This document shows, piece by piece, positions 7,180 to 15,818 of a stretch of DNA of 55,587 nucleotides (position 1 is the first letter of the stretch; each line of letters starts with the position of its first letter). A model generated the notes under the pieces. It searched no databases. It worked only from the letters and a program-made list of their open reading frames with translations, and was not told where the DNA came from. The translations under genes were made by a program, and so were the position numbers. This DNA comes from Micrococcus lacusdianchii (GTDB lineage: Bacteria > Actinomycetota > Actinomycetes > Actinomycetales > Micrococcaceae). The stretch lies in NCBI RefSeq assembly GCF_023155805.1, contig NZ_JAKNUW010000014.1, positions 1-55,587 on the forward strand, in the 5' to 3' direction.

Positions 7180-8580
7180 TCACGGCTCGGGATTGAGGCT
7201 GAGCCCGGCCACGCCGATCCGCTCCAAGCAAGAGCGAAGCTCGTCCGCGTGCTGGGTCAGCCGGTCCAGCACCGCCTGGACCTTCTTCAGCGCCGGCCGC
7301 GACCCGTAGGCCATGAACACGTCCGCCTCCGGGTCCAGCTCCACCCGACGCACCTCCGCCGGGAAGCCCAGCTCCAGGAGCCGGTCCCACGTGTGGCCCG
7401 CGTGTTCCAGGCCCCGGGACTCGAGCACCTGCGTGGCCGGCACCGGCTGCATCGGCATGGTCAGCACGTACGTGCGCTCCTCCAGCCTCTCGATCGAGGC
7501 CACGCTCGAGCCCGTCACCAGACGCGACACCGGCACGACCGCCGGTCCGCCCCCAGCGAAGGCCTCCCCGGCCAGGCCGGCCGAGACCAGCACGTCGACG
7601 ACGCTCGCCAGCACCTCCGCAGAGGAGCACCACCACGCCAGCAGGGCCACGGCGTCCTCCACCGCCTCCCGCGGCCCGTGCACCACCGTGGCGTCATCCT
7701 TGAGTGCGATCCTCACTCCAGCCTCGGGCAGGCACGGCCACCGCACGGACAGCAGCCCCGCCCAGAACGCGCCCGGGTCCGTCACACCCATCCGCTGCAG
7801 CAGGCCAGCGATCTCCTCGCTCGGGGCAGGCAGGACGGCGCGGACCGCGTCGGTCGTGGCGTCCTCCGGTGTCACCGTGGCCCCGTCCAGGGCAGCCGCC
7901 CTGATGCGTGTGGCGCGCCGGGTCATCTGCGCAGGCAGGGCGCGGGCGTCGCGCGGCCCACGAGCGGCCGGTCCGAGGGCAGCCTCCATGAGCCAGTGGT
8001 TCGCCTTGGGCTCGCCACCCCAGTTCACCTGCGCGATCCCCGCGGCCGCGTCCCACACCGCCTGCGGCAGAGGGACCTGGCGGACATCGAAGACCTGCAG
8101 ATTCTGCACCGGAGAAGAACGAACCAGCTCCTCCAGACCCAGGCATTCCCGAACGCCGTCGACATCGACCTCGTGCAGAACGGGTGCCGTCAACCCGTGC
8201 AGGCTCACCACCGACATCAGGGCCCAGGACGCACTCTTGACGGTGGGCAACTCTGGCCAGACCGTGCCGGCGGGCAGACCGGCCCCTTGGTACACGGCAA
8301 GCCTTTTCACACGGAATCCCGCCAGCTGGGCCACGTGCTCTGGCCGTGGGTAGCGCAGTGTCAGGTCCCACAACCGGGGCAGATGCCCCCATTCATGGAC
8401 GTATTCGCTAGCACGACCCTCCAGTCTCCACGCCTTCGGGAAGGATCGACCCGGCGGACACGGCCCGATCTTTGTCTCGAACTCGATCATCTTCACCCAG
8501 TCAAGGCTGCCTTTGGGCACCCCCTTCCACGAGTTGCCCGCCGCGATGTGGACGTACTCCTCAACTTCCGACCATCCCAC
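7180..8580 (-). CDS. Repeat-containing protein with a C-terminal Imm51-like immunity domain
   Basis: A 466-residue, soluble-looking protein with no signal peptide. Residues about 60-200 have spaced leucines reminiscent of leucine-rich repeats (GHLPRLWDLTLRY, LAGFRVKRLAVYQ). The last about 100 residues read YVLTMPMQPVPATQVLESRG, then WDRLLELGFP, then ELDPEADVFMAYGSRPAL. That order resembles Imm51 immunity proteins of polymorphic toxin systems. No toxin gene adjoins it. The GTG at 8580 is the first possible start, but no good ribosome site precedes it, so the N-terminus is uncertain. It may be a solitary protective immunity gene. The Imm51 assignment is pattern recognition only. Confidence 0.6.
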   Translation of the reverse strand: MGWSEVEEYVHIAAGNSWKGVPKGSLDWVKMIEFETKIGPCPPGRSFPKAWRLEGRASEYVHEWGHLPRLWDLTLRYPRPEHVAQLAGFRVKRLAVYQGAGLPAGTVWPELPTVKSASWALMSVVSLHGLTAPVLHEVDVDGVRECLGLEELVRSSPVQNLQVFDVRQVPLPQAVWDAAAGIAQVNWGGEPKANHWLMEAALGPAARGPRDARALPAQMTRRATRIRAAALDGATVTPEDATTDAVRAVLPAPSEEIAGLLQRMGVTDPGAFWAGLLSVRWPCLPEAGVRIALKDDATVVHGPREAVEDAVALLAWWCSSAEVLASVVDVLVSAGLAGEAFAGGGPAVVPVSRLVTGSSVASIERLEERTYVLTMPMQPVPATQVLESRGLEHAGHTWDRLLELGFPAEVRRVELDPEADVFMAYGSRPALKKVQAVLDRLTQHADELRSCLERIGVAGLSLNPEP

Positions 8581-8601
8581 TAGAAATCACCCATTCCGAT
8601 G

Positions 8602-9078
8602 TCATTTCTGTCTAGACCCGGCATGCCCACCGCGCAAAGGCGTCATGGGGTCGAAACTAATATTACCCAGGCCACCCGCACCTGAAGGCCGGGCCGTGAT
8701 CTGACTCTTAGATGCACTCCTGAAGCCTCGCAGATTGCTTTTACCCAAATCGTCGCCACCCCGTGCGGCATCCGCGGCGCGGTCCACTCGGAAGAATGAC
8801 GTGATCAGCACGAGGAGGGACATCCAGTTCAACCAGAGCAACCAGTCCAGCGTCTTCGAGGGGCGACCGAGCATCTCTGAGGCAGAGCCGCCCTGCCAGA
8901 CACCGTCGACCGCCTCCCACGCAAGTTCGTCGATCATCGTCACGTTGTAGAGGAAGGAGAGCAGGTAGAACCCGCCGATGATCCAGAGGAGATCCGTCAG
9001 TCCGGCTGACCTCTTCAGGACCACCCAATTCAGCAGCACGAAGGTGGCGAGCAGGGCACAAGCGATCACGACGGTCAC
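8602..9078 (-). CDS. Hypothetical membrane protein with three predicted TM segments
   Basis: 158 residues with strong hydrophobic stretches at about 3-21 (VVIACALLATFVLLNWVVL), 29-49 (LLWIIGGFYLLSFLYNVTM) and 75-95 (TLDWLLWLNWMSLLVLITSF), then a charged, Gly/Ser-rich cytoplasmic-looking tail. The start is GTG at 9078, with GAGGA a few bases upstream. Base composition is lower in GC than the flanking core genes, especially in the last 120 bases, which suggests acquisition. I do not recognise the family. Its position between an immunity-like gene and an orphan suggests membership of the same accessory patch. Confidence 0.65.
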   Translation of the reverse strand: MTVVIACALLATFVLLNWVVLKRSAGLTDLLWIIGGFYLLSFLYNVTMIDELAWEAVDGVWQGGSASEMLGRPSKTLDWLLWLNWMSLLVLITSFFRVDRAADAARGGDDLGKSNLRGFRSASKSQITARPSGAGGLGNISFDPMTPLRGGHAGSRQK

Positions 9079-9160
9079 GTCGTCCTCGCCAAGGGCCGAT
9101 CCTGATCTGCCATGTCATGGCTTCTCGCCCCGCCTCCACGCCCGTCGGCCTCGGCCGCGC

Positions 9161-9610
9161 TCATCGGATCCGCTCGAACTCGATGCCCTCGGGCCCTGAG
9201 AAGACCTCCGGAGGAGGCGCCGTCTCCAGAAGCCCCCGGTGCCGCGCGATGCACTCGAACAGGACCGTCACGAATCCGCCTGGTGACATGTCCCCCTCCT
9301 TGTCAGAGGTGTAGGTCACCGCGCTGTAGACGGCGTCCCCGCAGTGGATCTCGAACAACGCCGCGTCCCCATAGGGGCCGTAGATGGCGGCACGCAGGTT
9401 CGGCCCCCACTCCACGACGAGGCCGTCACACCACTCCTCACCGAAGGTGTCGGCGAAGACCCCGGTGTACGCCGCAGTGACGCCGTCGACCTCAGAGGTG
9501 ATCAGCTCGTGGAGCGGCTGACCACCGCCTGCCCCGCCCTTCGACTTCAGCACACGGGTCGAGGCCGCCCCTCCTTGGTAGCGGCTCCAAGGCCGACGGG
9601 ACATCGCCAT
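9161..9610 (-). CDS. Hypothetical protein downstream of rpe
   Basis: A 149-residue protein with no signal peptide or membrane segment. The mixed alpha/beta core includes VDGVTAAYTGVFADTFGEEW, GLVVEWGPNLRAAIYGPYGD and ALFEIHCGDAVYSAVTYTSD. It starts 6 bases after the rpe stop (two ATGs, at 9610 and 9604, are possible), so it may be cotranscribed with rsmB-rpe. I do not recognise the family. Size, composition and the neighbouring Imm51-like gene make an immunity-type role conceivable, but this is speculation. Confidence 0.6.
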   Translation of the reverse strand: MAMSRRPWSRYQGGAASTRVLKSKGGAGGGQPLHELITSEVDGVTAAYTGVFADTFGEEWCDGLVVEWGPNLRAAIYGPYGDAALFEIHCGDAVYSAVTYTSDKEGDMSPGGFVTVLFECIARHRGLLETAPPPEVFSGPEGIEFERIR

Positions 9611-9616
9611 CCCGTC

Positions 9617-10282
9617 TCAGCCGGCGACGGCGTCGCGCGCCAGGGCGCGCAGCCCGGCGATCGCGGCGTCGGGGTCGTCGGCGCCGAACACGGCGGAGCC
9701 GGCCACGAAGACGTCCGCCCCGGCCTCGGCGGCGCGCAGGATCGTCTCCCGGTTCACGCCGCCGTCGACCTGCAGGGCGATCGGGGCGGGGGCGCCGTCG
9801 AGGGCCTGCCGGGCCCGGCGGATCTTGGGCAGGGTCACGTCCAGGAAGGACTGCCCGCCGAAGCCGGGCTCCACGGTCATCACCAGGAGCATGTCCAGCT
9901 CCGGCAGCAGGTCCAGGTACGGCTCGATCGGGGTGGCCGGGCGGACCGCCATGCCTGCCTTCGCCCCGGCCGACCGCAGGGTGCGGGCCAGCAGGACGGG
10001 CGCACGGGCGGCCTCGGCGTGGAAGGTGACCGACTCGGCGCCGGCCTCGGCGTAGTCCGGGGCCCAGCGGTCGGCGTCCTCGATCATCAGGTGGATGTCC
10101 AGGGGCAGGTCCGTGGCGGCCCGGATCGCCTGCACCACCGGCAGCCCGAGGGTGAGGTTCGGCACGAAGTGCCCGTCCATCACGTCCACGTGGACGGCGT
10201 CGGAGCCGGGGATGCGGGCGAGCTCCTCGGCCAGGCGGGCGAAGTCCGCCGAGAGGATCGAGGGGTGGATGCAGGCGCTCAT
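9617..10282 (-). CDS. rpe: Ribulose-phosphate 3-epimerase
   Basis: A 221-residue TIM-barrel enzyme of the pentose phosphate pathway interconverting ribulose 5-phosphate and xylulose 5-phosphate. Family motifs are all present: [11 protein letters not shown] at the N-terminus, metal-binding [27 protein letters not shown] with the phosphate loop, and VDGGVN. The ATG at 10282 is the family start; the longer open frame upstream lies inside rsmB and has no similarity. It follows rsmB by about 50 bases. Supply of ribulose 5-phosphate to the nearby RibBA is a loose functional link. Confidence 0.97.
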   Translation of the reverse strand: MSACIHPSILSADFARLAEELARIPGSDAVHVDVMDGHFVPNLTLGLPVVQAIRAATDLPLDIHLMIEDADRWAPDYAEAGAESVTFHAEAARAPVLLARTLRSAGAKAGMAVRPATPIEPYLDLLPELDMLLVMTVEPGFGGQSFLDVTLPKIRRARQALDGAPAPIALQVDGGVNRETILRAAEAGADVFVAGSAVFGADDPDAAIAGLRALARDAVAG

Positions 10283-10329
10283 GGGGCTCCTCCGGACGGT
10301 CGGGCGTGGGGTGCGGTCAGACGGGGCGG

Positions 10330-11940
10330 TCAGTCGATCGGGGCGCGGAACAGGGCCAGGAACATGGCGTCCGTGCCGTGCCGGTGCGGCCACAGCTGCG
10401 CGGTGCGGGCGGTCACGGGGTCCGTGCCCTCCGGCGCGGTGAGGCCGAGGTCCGCCAGGGCCACGTCCTGCAGGGCCGCGGCGGCGTCGAGCTGCTCGAG
10501 CTCCGGGTGGCGCCGGGCCAGGTCCTGGACCTGCACGATCGTCTCGGCCACGTGCGGGGAGCACGTCACGTACGCGAGCACGCCGCCCGGGGCCAGCGCG
10601 CCCACGGCGGCGTCCAGCAGCTCGGCCTGCAGGCCCGTCAGCTCGGCGAGGTCCGCAGGCGTGCGCCGCCAGCGCGACTCCGGGCGACGGCGCAGCGCGC
10701 CCAGGCCGGTGCACGGGGCGTCCACGAGGATCCGGCCGAAGCCGCCGGCGGGGGCGTCCTCGGCGATCGTGCGGCCGTCCCCGGTGCGCACCTGCCACGC
10801 CGCCTCCGGCACGCCCGCCAGCGCGGAGCGGACGAGCTCCGCCCGGTGCGGGGCGACCTCGTTGGCCAGCACGGTCGCCCCGCGCTCGGCCGCGAGCGCC
10901 GCCAGGAGCGCGGCCTTGCCTCCGGGGCCCGCGCAGAGGTCGAGCCACCGGCCGTCGGCGTCCCCGGCGCGCGTCTCGACACCGGCCAGGGCTCGGGCGG
11001 TGAGCTGCGAGCCGACGTCCTGCACGCGCAGCACGCCCTCGCGCAGCCCGGCCAGGCGGCCGGCGTCGCCGCCGTGGTGCAGGGCGGAGCCGGGGGCGAG
11101 CGGGCCGGGCTCCGCACCGTCGTCGAGGGCGGCCTGGAGGGCCGCGGCGCCGCCAGGCACGGGCAGGCCCACGAGGTTGACCACGGGGGCGGCGTTGTCG
11201 GCGGCCAGCAGGGCCTCGAGCTCGGCGTCGCGGTCCTCGGCCGCCGCGGTGGAGGGGTGCCCGGCCAGGGCCTGGCGCAAGGCCCGGACGATCCACGCCG
11301 GGTGCGAGTGGCGGACCGCGCGCGCGGCGTCGCCGCCGTCCTCGGGGGCGACGTCGGCGAGCCAGTCCTCCAGAGAGCGCTCGGAGACGCGGCGGAGCAC
11401 GGCGTTGACGAACCCGGAGGGTCCGGCGCCGATCTCGGCGCGCACGAGCGCGACGGTCGCGTCGAGGGCGGCGTGGGCCGGGACCCGCATGTGCAGCAGC
11501 TGGTGGGCGCCGAGGCGCAGGGCGTCGAGCACGGGGGCGTCGATCGCGTCGAGCGGCCGGTCCACGCAGCGAGCGAGCACGGCGTCGTAGAGACCGATCC
11601 CGCGCAGGGTGCCGTAGGCGAGCTCGGTGGCGAAGCCGGCGTCGCGGCGGTCCAGGCGGGCCTCCCGGATGCGCCGGGGCAGGACGAGGTTCGCGTAGGC
11701 GTCCTCGGCGTGCACGGCCCGGACCACCCGGAACGCGGTCAGCCGCGCAGGATCCGCCTGTCGCGAGCGCTGAGAGGGGGCCTGCGCGGAGCGCTGCCGG
11801 CCGGCGCCGGAGCGGCCGCGGTGGCGCTGGCGACCGGCGGCGTCGCGGCGGTCCTCGCGGGGTCCCCCGCCCTTCGCCCCTCCGGACCGGCCGCCGCCAC
11901 GGCGTCGGTCACGTCCTGCCGTGCCGTCCTGTGCGCTCAT
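10330..11940 (-). CDS. rsmB: 16S rRNA m5C967 methyltransferase, RsmB/Sun family
   Basis: A 536-residue protein. A basic, low-complexity N-terminus (about 1-65) precedes a NusB-like RNA-binding domain (about 66-215) and a class I SAM methyltransferase domain (about 290-530). The two m5C catalytic cysteines are visible in [19 protein letters not shown] and [15 protein letters not shown], and the SAM motif is [15 protein letters not shown]. The ATG at 11940 overlaps the fmt stop (ATGA), so it is coupled to fmt. The Arg/Gly-rich extension is longer than in E. coli but common in actinobacteria. Confidence 0.94.
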   Translation of the reverse strand: MSAQDGTAGRDRRRGGGRSGGAKGGGPREDRRDAAGRQRHRGRSGAGRQRSAQAPSQRSRQADPARLTAFRVVRAVHAEDAYANLVLPRRIREARLDRRDAGFATELAYGTLRGIGLYDAVLARCVDRPLDAIDAPVLDALRLGAHQLLHMRVPAHAALDATVALVRAEIGAGPSGFVNAVLRRVSERSLEDWLADVAPEDGGDAARAVRHSHPAWIVRALRQALAGHPSTAAAEDRDAELEALLAADNAAPVVNLVGLPVPGGAAALQAALDDGAEPGPLAPGSALHHGGDAGRLAGLREGVLRVQDVGSQLTARALAGVETRAGDADGRWLDLCAGPGGKAALLAALAAERGATVLANEVAPHRAELVRSALAGVPEAAWQVRTGDGRTIAEDAPAGGFGRILVDAPCTGLGALRRRPESRWRRTPADLAELTGLQAELLDAAVGALAPGGVLAYVTCSPHVAETIVQVQDLARRHPELEQLDAAAALQDVALADLGLTAPEGTDPVTARTAQLWPHRHGTDAMFLALFRAPID

Positions 11941-13067
11941 GCGCGTTCCCCTGTCCTGGTGTCCGTGGTGGCGGCCCGGCGGCGGGCGGCCTCGGCCTGC
12001 GCCTCCTGGTGCTCCCGCAAGGTGTCCCCGCCGAGCAGGGCCATGGGGGCGGGCAGGCCGCGCAGCCAGTCGGCGGCGGCCATCTCCTTCTTGCCCGCCG
12101 GCTGCACGCGGCCGAGGCGCACCGCGCCGCCACGGGTGCGCAGCCATCCGGAGCCACCGGTGGAGACCACGGCCCCGGGCGCGGCATCGGCCAGGTCCGC
12201 GGGCCATGCCTCGTCCCCCTCGGCCACGGGCAGCACCCCGGCGAGCTTGAGGCGGACGGGGGTGGCGTCGTCGTCGGTGTCCGCCGGGACGAGCCAGCCC
12301 CACGCGCCGGGCTCAGGGGTGACCCCGTTGATCCGGGCGGCCACGGCGCGCGCGTCCTGGGCGGGGTCCACGAGGCCGTCGGCGGCGGTGAGCTTGGCGG
12401 CGTGCGTCGGCTCGCCCTCCTGGGGGACGGCGACGGCGGTGCCGGCGGCGAGCTCGGCCAGGACCTGCAGCACGAGCGGGCCGCCGCGCTCGGCGAGGTC
12501 GGCGAGGACCTCGCCGGAGGTCTCCTCCGGGCCCACGGGACGCTCGATCCGCGCGAAGACGGGGCCGGTGTCGAGGCCCTCCTCGAGCCGGAAGACGTCC
12601 GCACCGACCGAGTCCACGCCGTCCATCACCGCGCGCTGCACGGGGGCCGCGCCGCGATAGGCGGGCAGCCGGGAGAAGTGCAGGTTGAGCCAGCCGTGCT
12701 CCGGGATGCCCAGCGCATCCGCGGGCACGAGCGCCCCGTAGGCCACGACGACGGCCACGTCCGGGGCGAACGCGCGGACCTGGTCCAGGACGGGGGCGCC
12801 GGCCTCGCCCCGCAGGCGGTCGGTCTTCAAGACGGGCACGCCGGCCTCCTCGGCAGCGCGGGCCACCGGGGACGGGGTGAGCACCCGCTTGCGACCCACG
12901 GGGGCGTCGGGGCGGGTGAGCACGCCCACGACCTCGTGCTCCGAGCCCAGCAGCGCGCGAAGCACGGGCACGGCGGTCTCGGGAGTGCCGGTGAAGAGCA
13001 CGCGCAGAGGGCGGGCGTCGGCGCGCGGCTCGGGATCGGGGGTGGCGTCAGGGTGCGGATCGGTCAC
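11937..13067 (-). CDS. fmt: Methionyl-tRNA formyltransferase
   Basis: A 376-residue enzyme that formylates initiator Met-tRNA. The N-terminal formyltransferase domain includes RVLFTGTPETAVPVLRALL, the catalytic-loop region GWLNLHFSRLPAYRGAAPVQ and a VFRLEEGLDTGPVFA stretch. The C-terminal OB-like domain begins around residue 230. The start is a GTG at 13067 overlapping the stop of the upstream nuclease-like gene as GTGA. The acidic N-terminal extension (about 20 residues) is unusual, but no later start has a better ribosome site. Confidence 0.95.
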   Translation of the reverse strand: MTDPHPDATPDPEPRADARPLRVLFTGTPETAVPVLRALLGSEHEVVGVLTRPDAPVGRKRVLTPSPVARAAEEAGVPVLKTDRLRGEAGAPVLDQVRAFAPDVAVVVAYGALVPADALGIPEHGWLNLHFSRLPAYRGAAPVQRAVMDGVDSVGADVFRLEEGLDTGPVFARIERPVGPEETSGEVLADLAERGGPLVLQVLAELAAGTAVAVPQEGEPTHAAKLTAADGLVDPAQDARAVAARINGVTPEPGAWGWLVPADTDDDATPVRLKLAGVLPVAEGDEAWPADLADAAPGAVVSTGGSGWLRTRGGAVRLGRVQPAGKKEMAAADWLRGLPAPMALLGGDTLREHQEAQAEAARRRAATTDTRTGERA

Positions 13068-13981
13068 GGCTGAAGCCTATCGGCGCCGCCGAAGGCGGCG
13101 GCCCGGGCGGCCTCGAGGCCGCCGGCGCTCCCCGGCGAGGACACCGGGGGCGGGCCGATCACGCGCAGGGCGGGGCCGGCGTCGTCCACGGCCTGGGCAT
13201 GGGTCCAGACCTGGCGGAGCGCCCAGAACTTGTGCCAGTGGCGGGGCAGCGCGTTCGGATTGGCCTGGTGGACGGCCACCTCCGTCTCCCCCAGCGCGAC
13301 GCCGAGGAGCATCTGCGCGTCCCCATGGGCCCAGGGCTCCCACGTGCCGGCCTCGGCGTCCACGAGGGATTCCTCCGCCTTGAGCCCCGCCGTGAGCTGC
13401 ATGACGACCTTCGGGTCCAGCGCCTTCACGCGGCCGTCGCGGCCCGTGCCCTTGGTCTTGTAGTCGATCAGGCACAGCCGGCCGCCGATGCGGGCGACGA
13501 GGTCCAGGGTGCCGGCGTAGCCCACGGTGTGGTTCCACACGGTGATCTCCGCGGCCACCGGCCGGACGTCGTAGAGGTCCCACCACTCGTCGAACCGGTC
13601 CGCGTACGCGCCCTCGCCGTGCTCGATCAGGCGCGCCCGGGCCTCGGCCATCGTGTGGGGCCGCCCCAGGGCGCGCAGGGCCACCTGCTCGGCGTAGTCG
13701 TGCACGCGGTCCCCGCGCTCGGCCGCGGCGTCCCGGTACCGGGCGGCGGCGTCCGCGCACTGGCGGGCCACCTGCTTCAGCCGTGCCGGCGAGCCCACGG
13801 ACTCCGCCAGGCGGGGATCCTGCGCCACGGCGTTGGCGGCCATCCAGCCGACCCACCCGTCCAAGTCCATCCGCTCCATGCCGATCACCGTGGTGATGGA
13901 GGGGACCTCCGGCAGCCCGGACACCGAGCGGGCGTACATCCGTCCCTGCGGGGTCTGGTGGGCAAGGCGTGGCTGAGTCAT
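13064..13981 (-). CDS. PD-(D/E)XK superfamily nuclease-like protein
   Basis: A 305-residue protein with the RecB/Cas4-like core: RGDRVHDYAEQVAL (the His helix), GYAGTLDLVARIGGRLCLID with the metal Asp, then DYKTKGTGRDG, and downstream QLTAGLKAEESL. Nucleases of this superfamily cut DNA using the D...D/ExK triad seen here. Standalone copies of this kind are common next to fmt in actinobacteria, with no settled function. I start at the ATG at 13981 (MTQPRLAHQTPQGRMY) because the open frame before it is non-coding. It is coupled to fmt by a GTGA overlap. Confidence 0.8.
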   Translation of the reverse strand: MTQPRLAHQTPQGRMYARSVSGLPEVPSITTVIGMERMDLDGWVGWMAANAVAQDPRLAESVGSPARLKQVARQCADAAARYRDAAAERGDRVHDYAEQVALRALGRPHTMAEARARLIEHGEGAYADRFDEWWDLYDVRPVAAEITVWNHTVGYAGTLDLVARIGGRLCLIDYKTKGTGRDGRVKALDPKVVMQLTAGLKAEESLVDAEAGTWEPWAHGDAQMLLGVALGETEVAVHQANPNALPRHWHKFWALRQVWTHAQAVDDAGPALRVIGPPPVSSPGSAGGLEAARAAAFGGADRLQP

Positions 13982-14048
13982 GGGGCACCATTCTGGCAAA
14001 CCCGGGGAGACCTCCCGAGCGGGCCGGGCGCGCGGAGGGACGGCCGAT

Positions 14049-14078
14049 TTGGCACCCGGTGCGCGCATGGTCTAGAGT
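14049..14078 (+). promoter_or_regulatory. Candidate promoter of the tRNA cluster
   Basis: TTGGCA at 14049-14054, an 18-base spacer, and TAGAGT at 14073-14078, about 60 bases before the first tRNA. It is a good match to a housekeeping actinobacterial promoter. Confidence 0.55.
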
Positions 14079-14137
14079 TCTTTCTCGTTGGAAATCGCGG
14101 AGAACGGCCTGGAGGCCGGTGCTGCGAAGCCCATCAC

Positions 14138-14211
14138 GCGGATGTAGCTCAGTTGGCTAGAGCGCCACCTTGCCAAGGTGGAGGTCGCGAGTTCGAATCT
14201 CGTCATCCGCT
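14138..14211 (+). tRNA. tRNA-Gly (GCC anticodon), first copy
   Basis: A 74-base cloverleaf. Acceptor GCGGATG pairs with CATCCGC, the D-arm is GCTCAGTTGGCTAGAGC, and the anticodon loop holds GCC at 14172-14174. The T-arm contains GTTCGAAT. CCA is not encoded. Together with the second copy it flanks the Cys and Val tRNAs. Confidence 0.97.
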
Positions 14212-14229
14212 CGCAAGTCCCCCATCCCT

Positions 14230-14300
14230 GGTCGGGTGGCCGAGAGGCGAGGCAGCGGCCTGCAAAGCCGTATACGCGGGTTCGAATCCCGTCCCGACCT
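14230..14300 (+). tRNA. tRNA-Cys (GCA anticodon)
   Basis: Acceptor GGTCGGG pairs with CCCGACC, the discriminator is T as required by CysRS, the anticodon GCA lies at 14262-14264, and the T-loop is GGTTCGAATCC. CCA is not encoded. Confidence 0.96.
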
Positions 14301-14359
14301 CGCAGGCCGTTCCTTCGGGAGTGGTGGCAAGCTTGCTTCAGTCCTCGGACTGAGGTCGA

Positions 14360-14431
14360 GCGCGATTGGCGCAGCGGTAGCGCGCTTCCCTGACACGGAA
14401 GAGGTCACTGGTTCGAACCCAGTATCGCGCA
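14360..14431 (+). tRNA. tRNA-Val (GAC anticodon)
   Basis: Acceptor GCGCGAT pairs with ATCGCGC with discriminator A. The anticodon stem CTTCC/GGAAG encloses GAC at 14392-14394, and the T-arm is CTGGTTCGAACCCAG. CCA is not encoded. Confidence 0.96.
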
Positions 14432-14458
14432 CGGATGGATCCGTGAGGATCGCATCAC

Positions 14459-14532
14459 GCGGATGTAGCTCAGTTGGCTAGAGCGCCACCTTGCCAAGGT
14501 GGAGGTCGCGAGTTCGAATCTCGTCATCCGCT
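14459..14532 (+). tRNA. tRNA-Gly (GCC anticodon), second copy
   Basis: Identical over 74 bases to the copy at 14138, and both are preceded by the bases ATCAC. This points to a recent tandem duplication or gene conversion within the cluster. It is the last tRNA before a strong terminator. Confidence 0.97.
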
Positions 14533-14535
14533 CCA

Positions 14536-14571
14536 CGCGAAGGGCCCCTCCTGACGGAGGGGCCCTTCGCG
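14536..14571. terminator. Hairpin terminator after the tRNA cluster
   Basis: Perfect 16-bp inverted repeat (CGCGAAGGGCCCCTCC and its complement) with a TGAC loop, lying between the tRNAs and the convergent zapE. It has no long T run, as is common in high-GC actinobacteria, and could serve both strands. Confidence 0.8.
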
Positions 14572-14619
14572 CGTCGCCTCCGAAGCGACAGGGCGCTCAC
14601 CGAACGGGGCGGGCTGGCC

Positions 14620-15687
14620 TCACTTGGCCTCGGCCTCGCCGGTCTGGCCCTCGCGCACGAGCGCGGTCATGCGGGAGACCGTGCGGAAGTACTTCTTCAT
14701 GTACCCGCCGTGCATCATCTCCTGGGTGAACAGCTCGTCGAACGGCACGCCGGAGGCCACCACGGGCACGTCCTTGTCGTAGAGCCGGTCGGCGAACACC
14801 ACGAAGCGCAGCGCCGTGGCCTGGTCAGCGATGGTCCGCACCCCGTGGAAGGCGGCGACGTCCACGTCCCTGACCAGCTCCCGGTAGCGCGAGGGGTGCA
14901 CGCGGGAGAGCATGGCGGTCAGCTCGGAGAAGTCGTCCACGGACAGCACGCCGGCGTGCGGGAAGTTCGCCTCCGCGGTGGGGACCACCTGGTCCTCGGC
15001 CAGCGGGGCCGGGGCGGCGGAGAGGCCGCGGTGGCGGTAGTCCTCGCCGTCCACGCGGATGACCTCGAACTGCTCGGCCAGCACCTGGATCTCCCGCTGG
15101 AAGTCCTGCGCCGCGAACCGGCCCTCGCCCAGGGAGCCGGGCAGGGTGTTGGAGGTGGCCACCAGGCGCACGCCGGCGTCGGCCAGCTCCCGCATCAGGC
15201 GGGACATCAGGACGGTGTCCCCCGGGTCGTCCAGCTCGAACTCGTCGATGCAGACCAGGGTGTAGCCCTTGAGCACGTCTACCGCCTTGCGGAAGGACAG
15301 CGCGCCGACCAGGTTCGTGTACTCCACGAACGTGCCGAACGCCTTGGGCCCGGGGGCCGCGTGCCACGTGGAGGCCAGCAGGTGGGTCTTGCCCACGCCG
15401 AAGCCGCCGTCGAGGTAGATGCCGGCCGGCTCGGCCACGGCCCGCCGGCGGCCGCCGCCGAAGAGACCGCCGAAGAACCCGCCGCCGGAGCCGGCGGAGG
15501 GGCCGCCGAGGGAGGCGGCGAACCGGCGCAGCCGCTCCACGGCCTCGGCCTGCGAGGGGTGGGCGGGGTCCGGGATGTAGGAGTCGAAGGAGACCTCCCC
15601 GAACCGGTAGGACGGCTGGAAGGCCTCGAGCAGCTGGTCCGCGGAGACCTGCGGGGAGCGCTCGGCTAGGTGGACGATCTGGGGCAC
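14620..15687 (-). CDS. zapE: Cell division protein ZapE / AFG1-family ATPase
   Basis: A 355-residue P-loop ATPase. Walker A is [18 protein letters not shown], Walker B is [17 protein letters not shown], and sensor 1 is [17 protein letters not shown]. Bacterial members act with the division ring, while eukaryotic AFG1 acts in mitochondrial protein quality control. A Gly-rich insertion (about residues 64-78) between the N-terminal region and Walker A is lineage-specific. It is monocistronic, divergent from sseA and convergent with the tRNA operon. The ATG at 15687 ([12 protein letters not shown]) agrees with the family N-terminus. Confidence 0.92.
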   Translation of the reverse strand: MPQIVHLAERSPQVSADQLLEAFQPSYRFGEVSFDSYIPDPAHPSQAEAVERLRRFAASLGGPSAGSGGGFFGGLFGGGRRRAVAEPAGIYLDGGFGVGKTHLLASTWHAAPGPKAFGTFVEYTNLVGALSFRKAVDVLKGYTLVCIDEFELDDPGDTVLMSRLMRELADAGVRLVATSNTLPGSLGEGRFAAQDFQREIQVLAEQFEVIRVDGEDYRHRGLSAAPAPLAEDQVVPTAEANFPHAGVLSVDDFSELTAMLSRVHPSRYRELVRDVDVAAFHGVRTIADQATALRFVVFADRLYDKDVPVVASGVPFDELFTQEMMHGGYMKKYFRTVSRMTALVREGQTGEAEAK

Positions 15688-15805
15688 GACGGCTCCATCC
15701 TGGGATCGGCGGAGGGGACTGGCGTCATGCTACCGGGCGCGCGGACATGACCCCCCGTGTCCGGGGTGAGGCCAGCCTCAGCCAATACGTCCCACCGATG
15801 TGGCG

Positions 15806-15811
15806 TAATCT
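15806..15811 (+). promoter_or_regulatory. -10-like element close to the sseA start
   Basis: TAATCT ends eight bases before the sseA ATG at 15819. If used, transcription would start at or next to the start codon and give a leaderless mRNA. No clear -35 box or Shine-Dalgarno sequence is visible. Confidence 0.35.
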
Positions 15812-15818
15812 GGCGACC

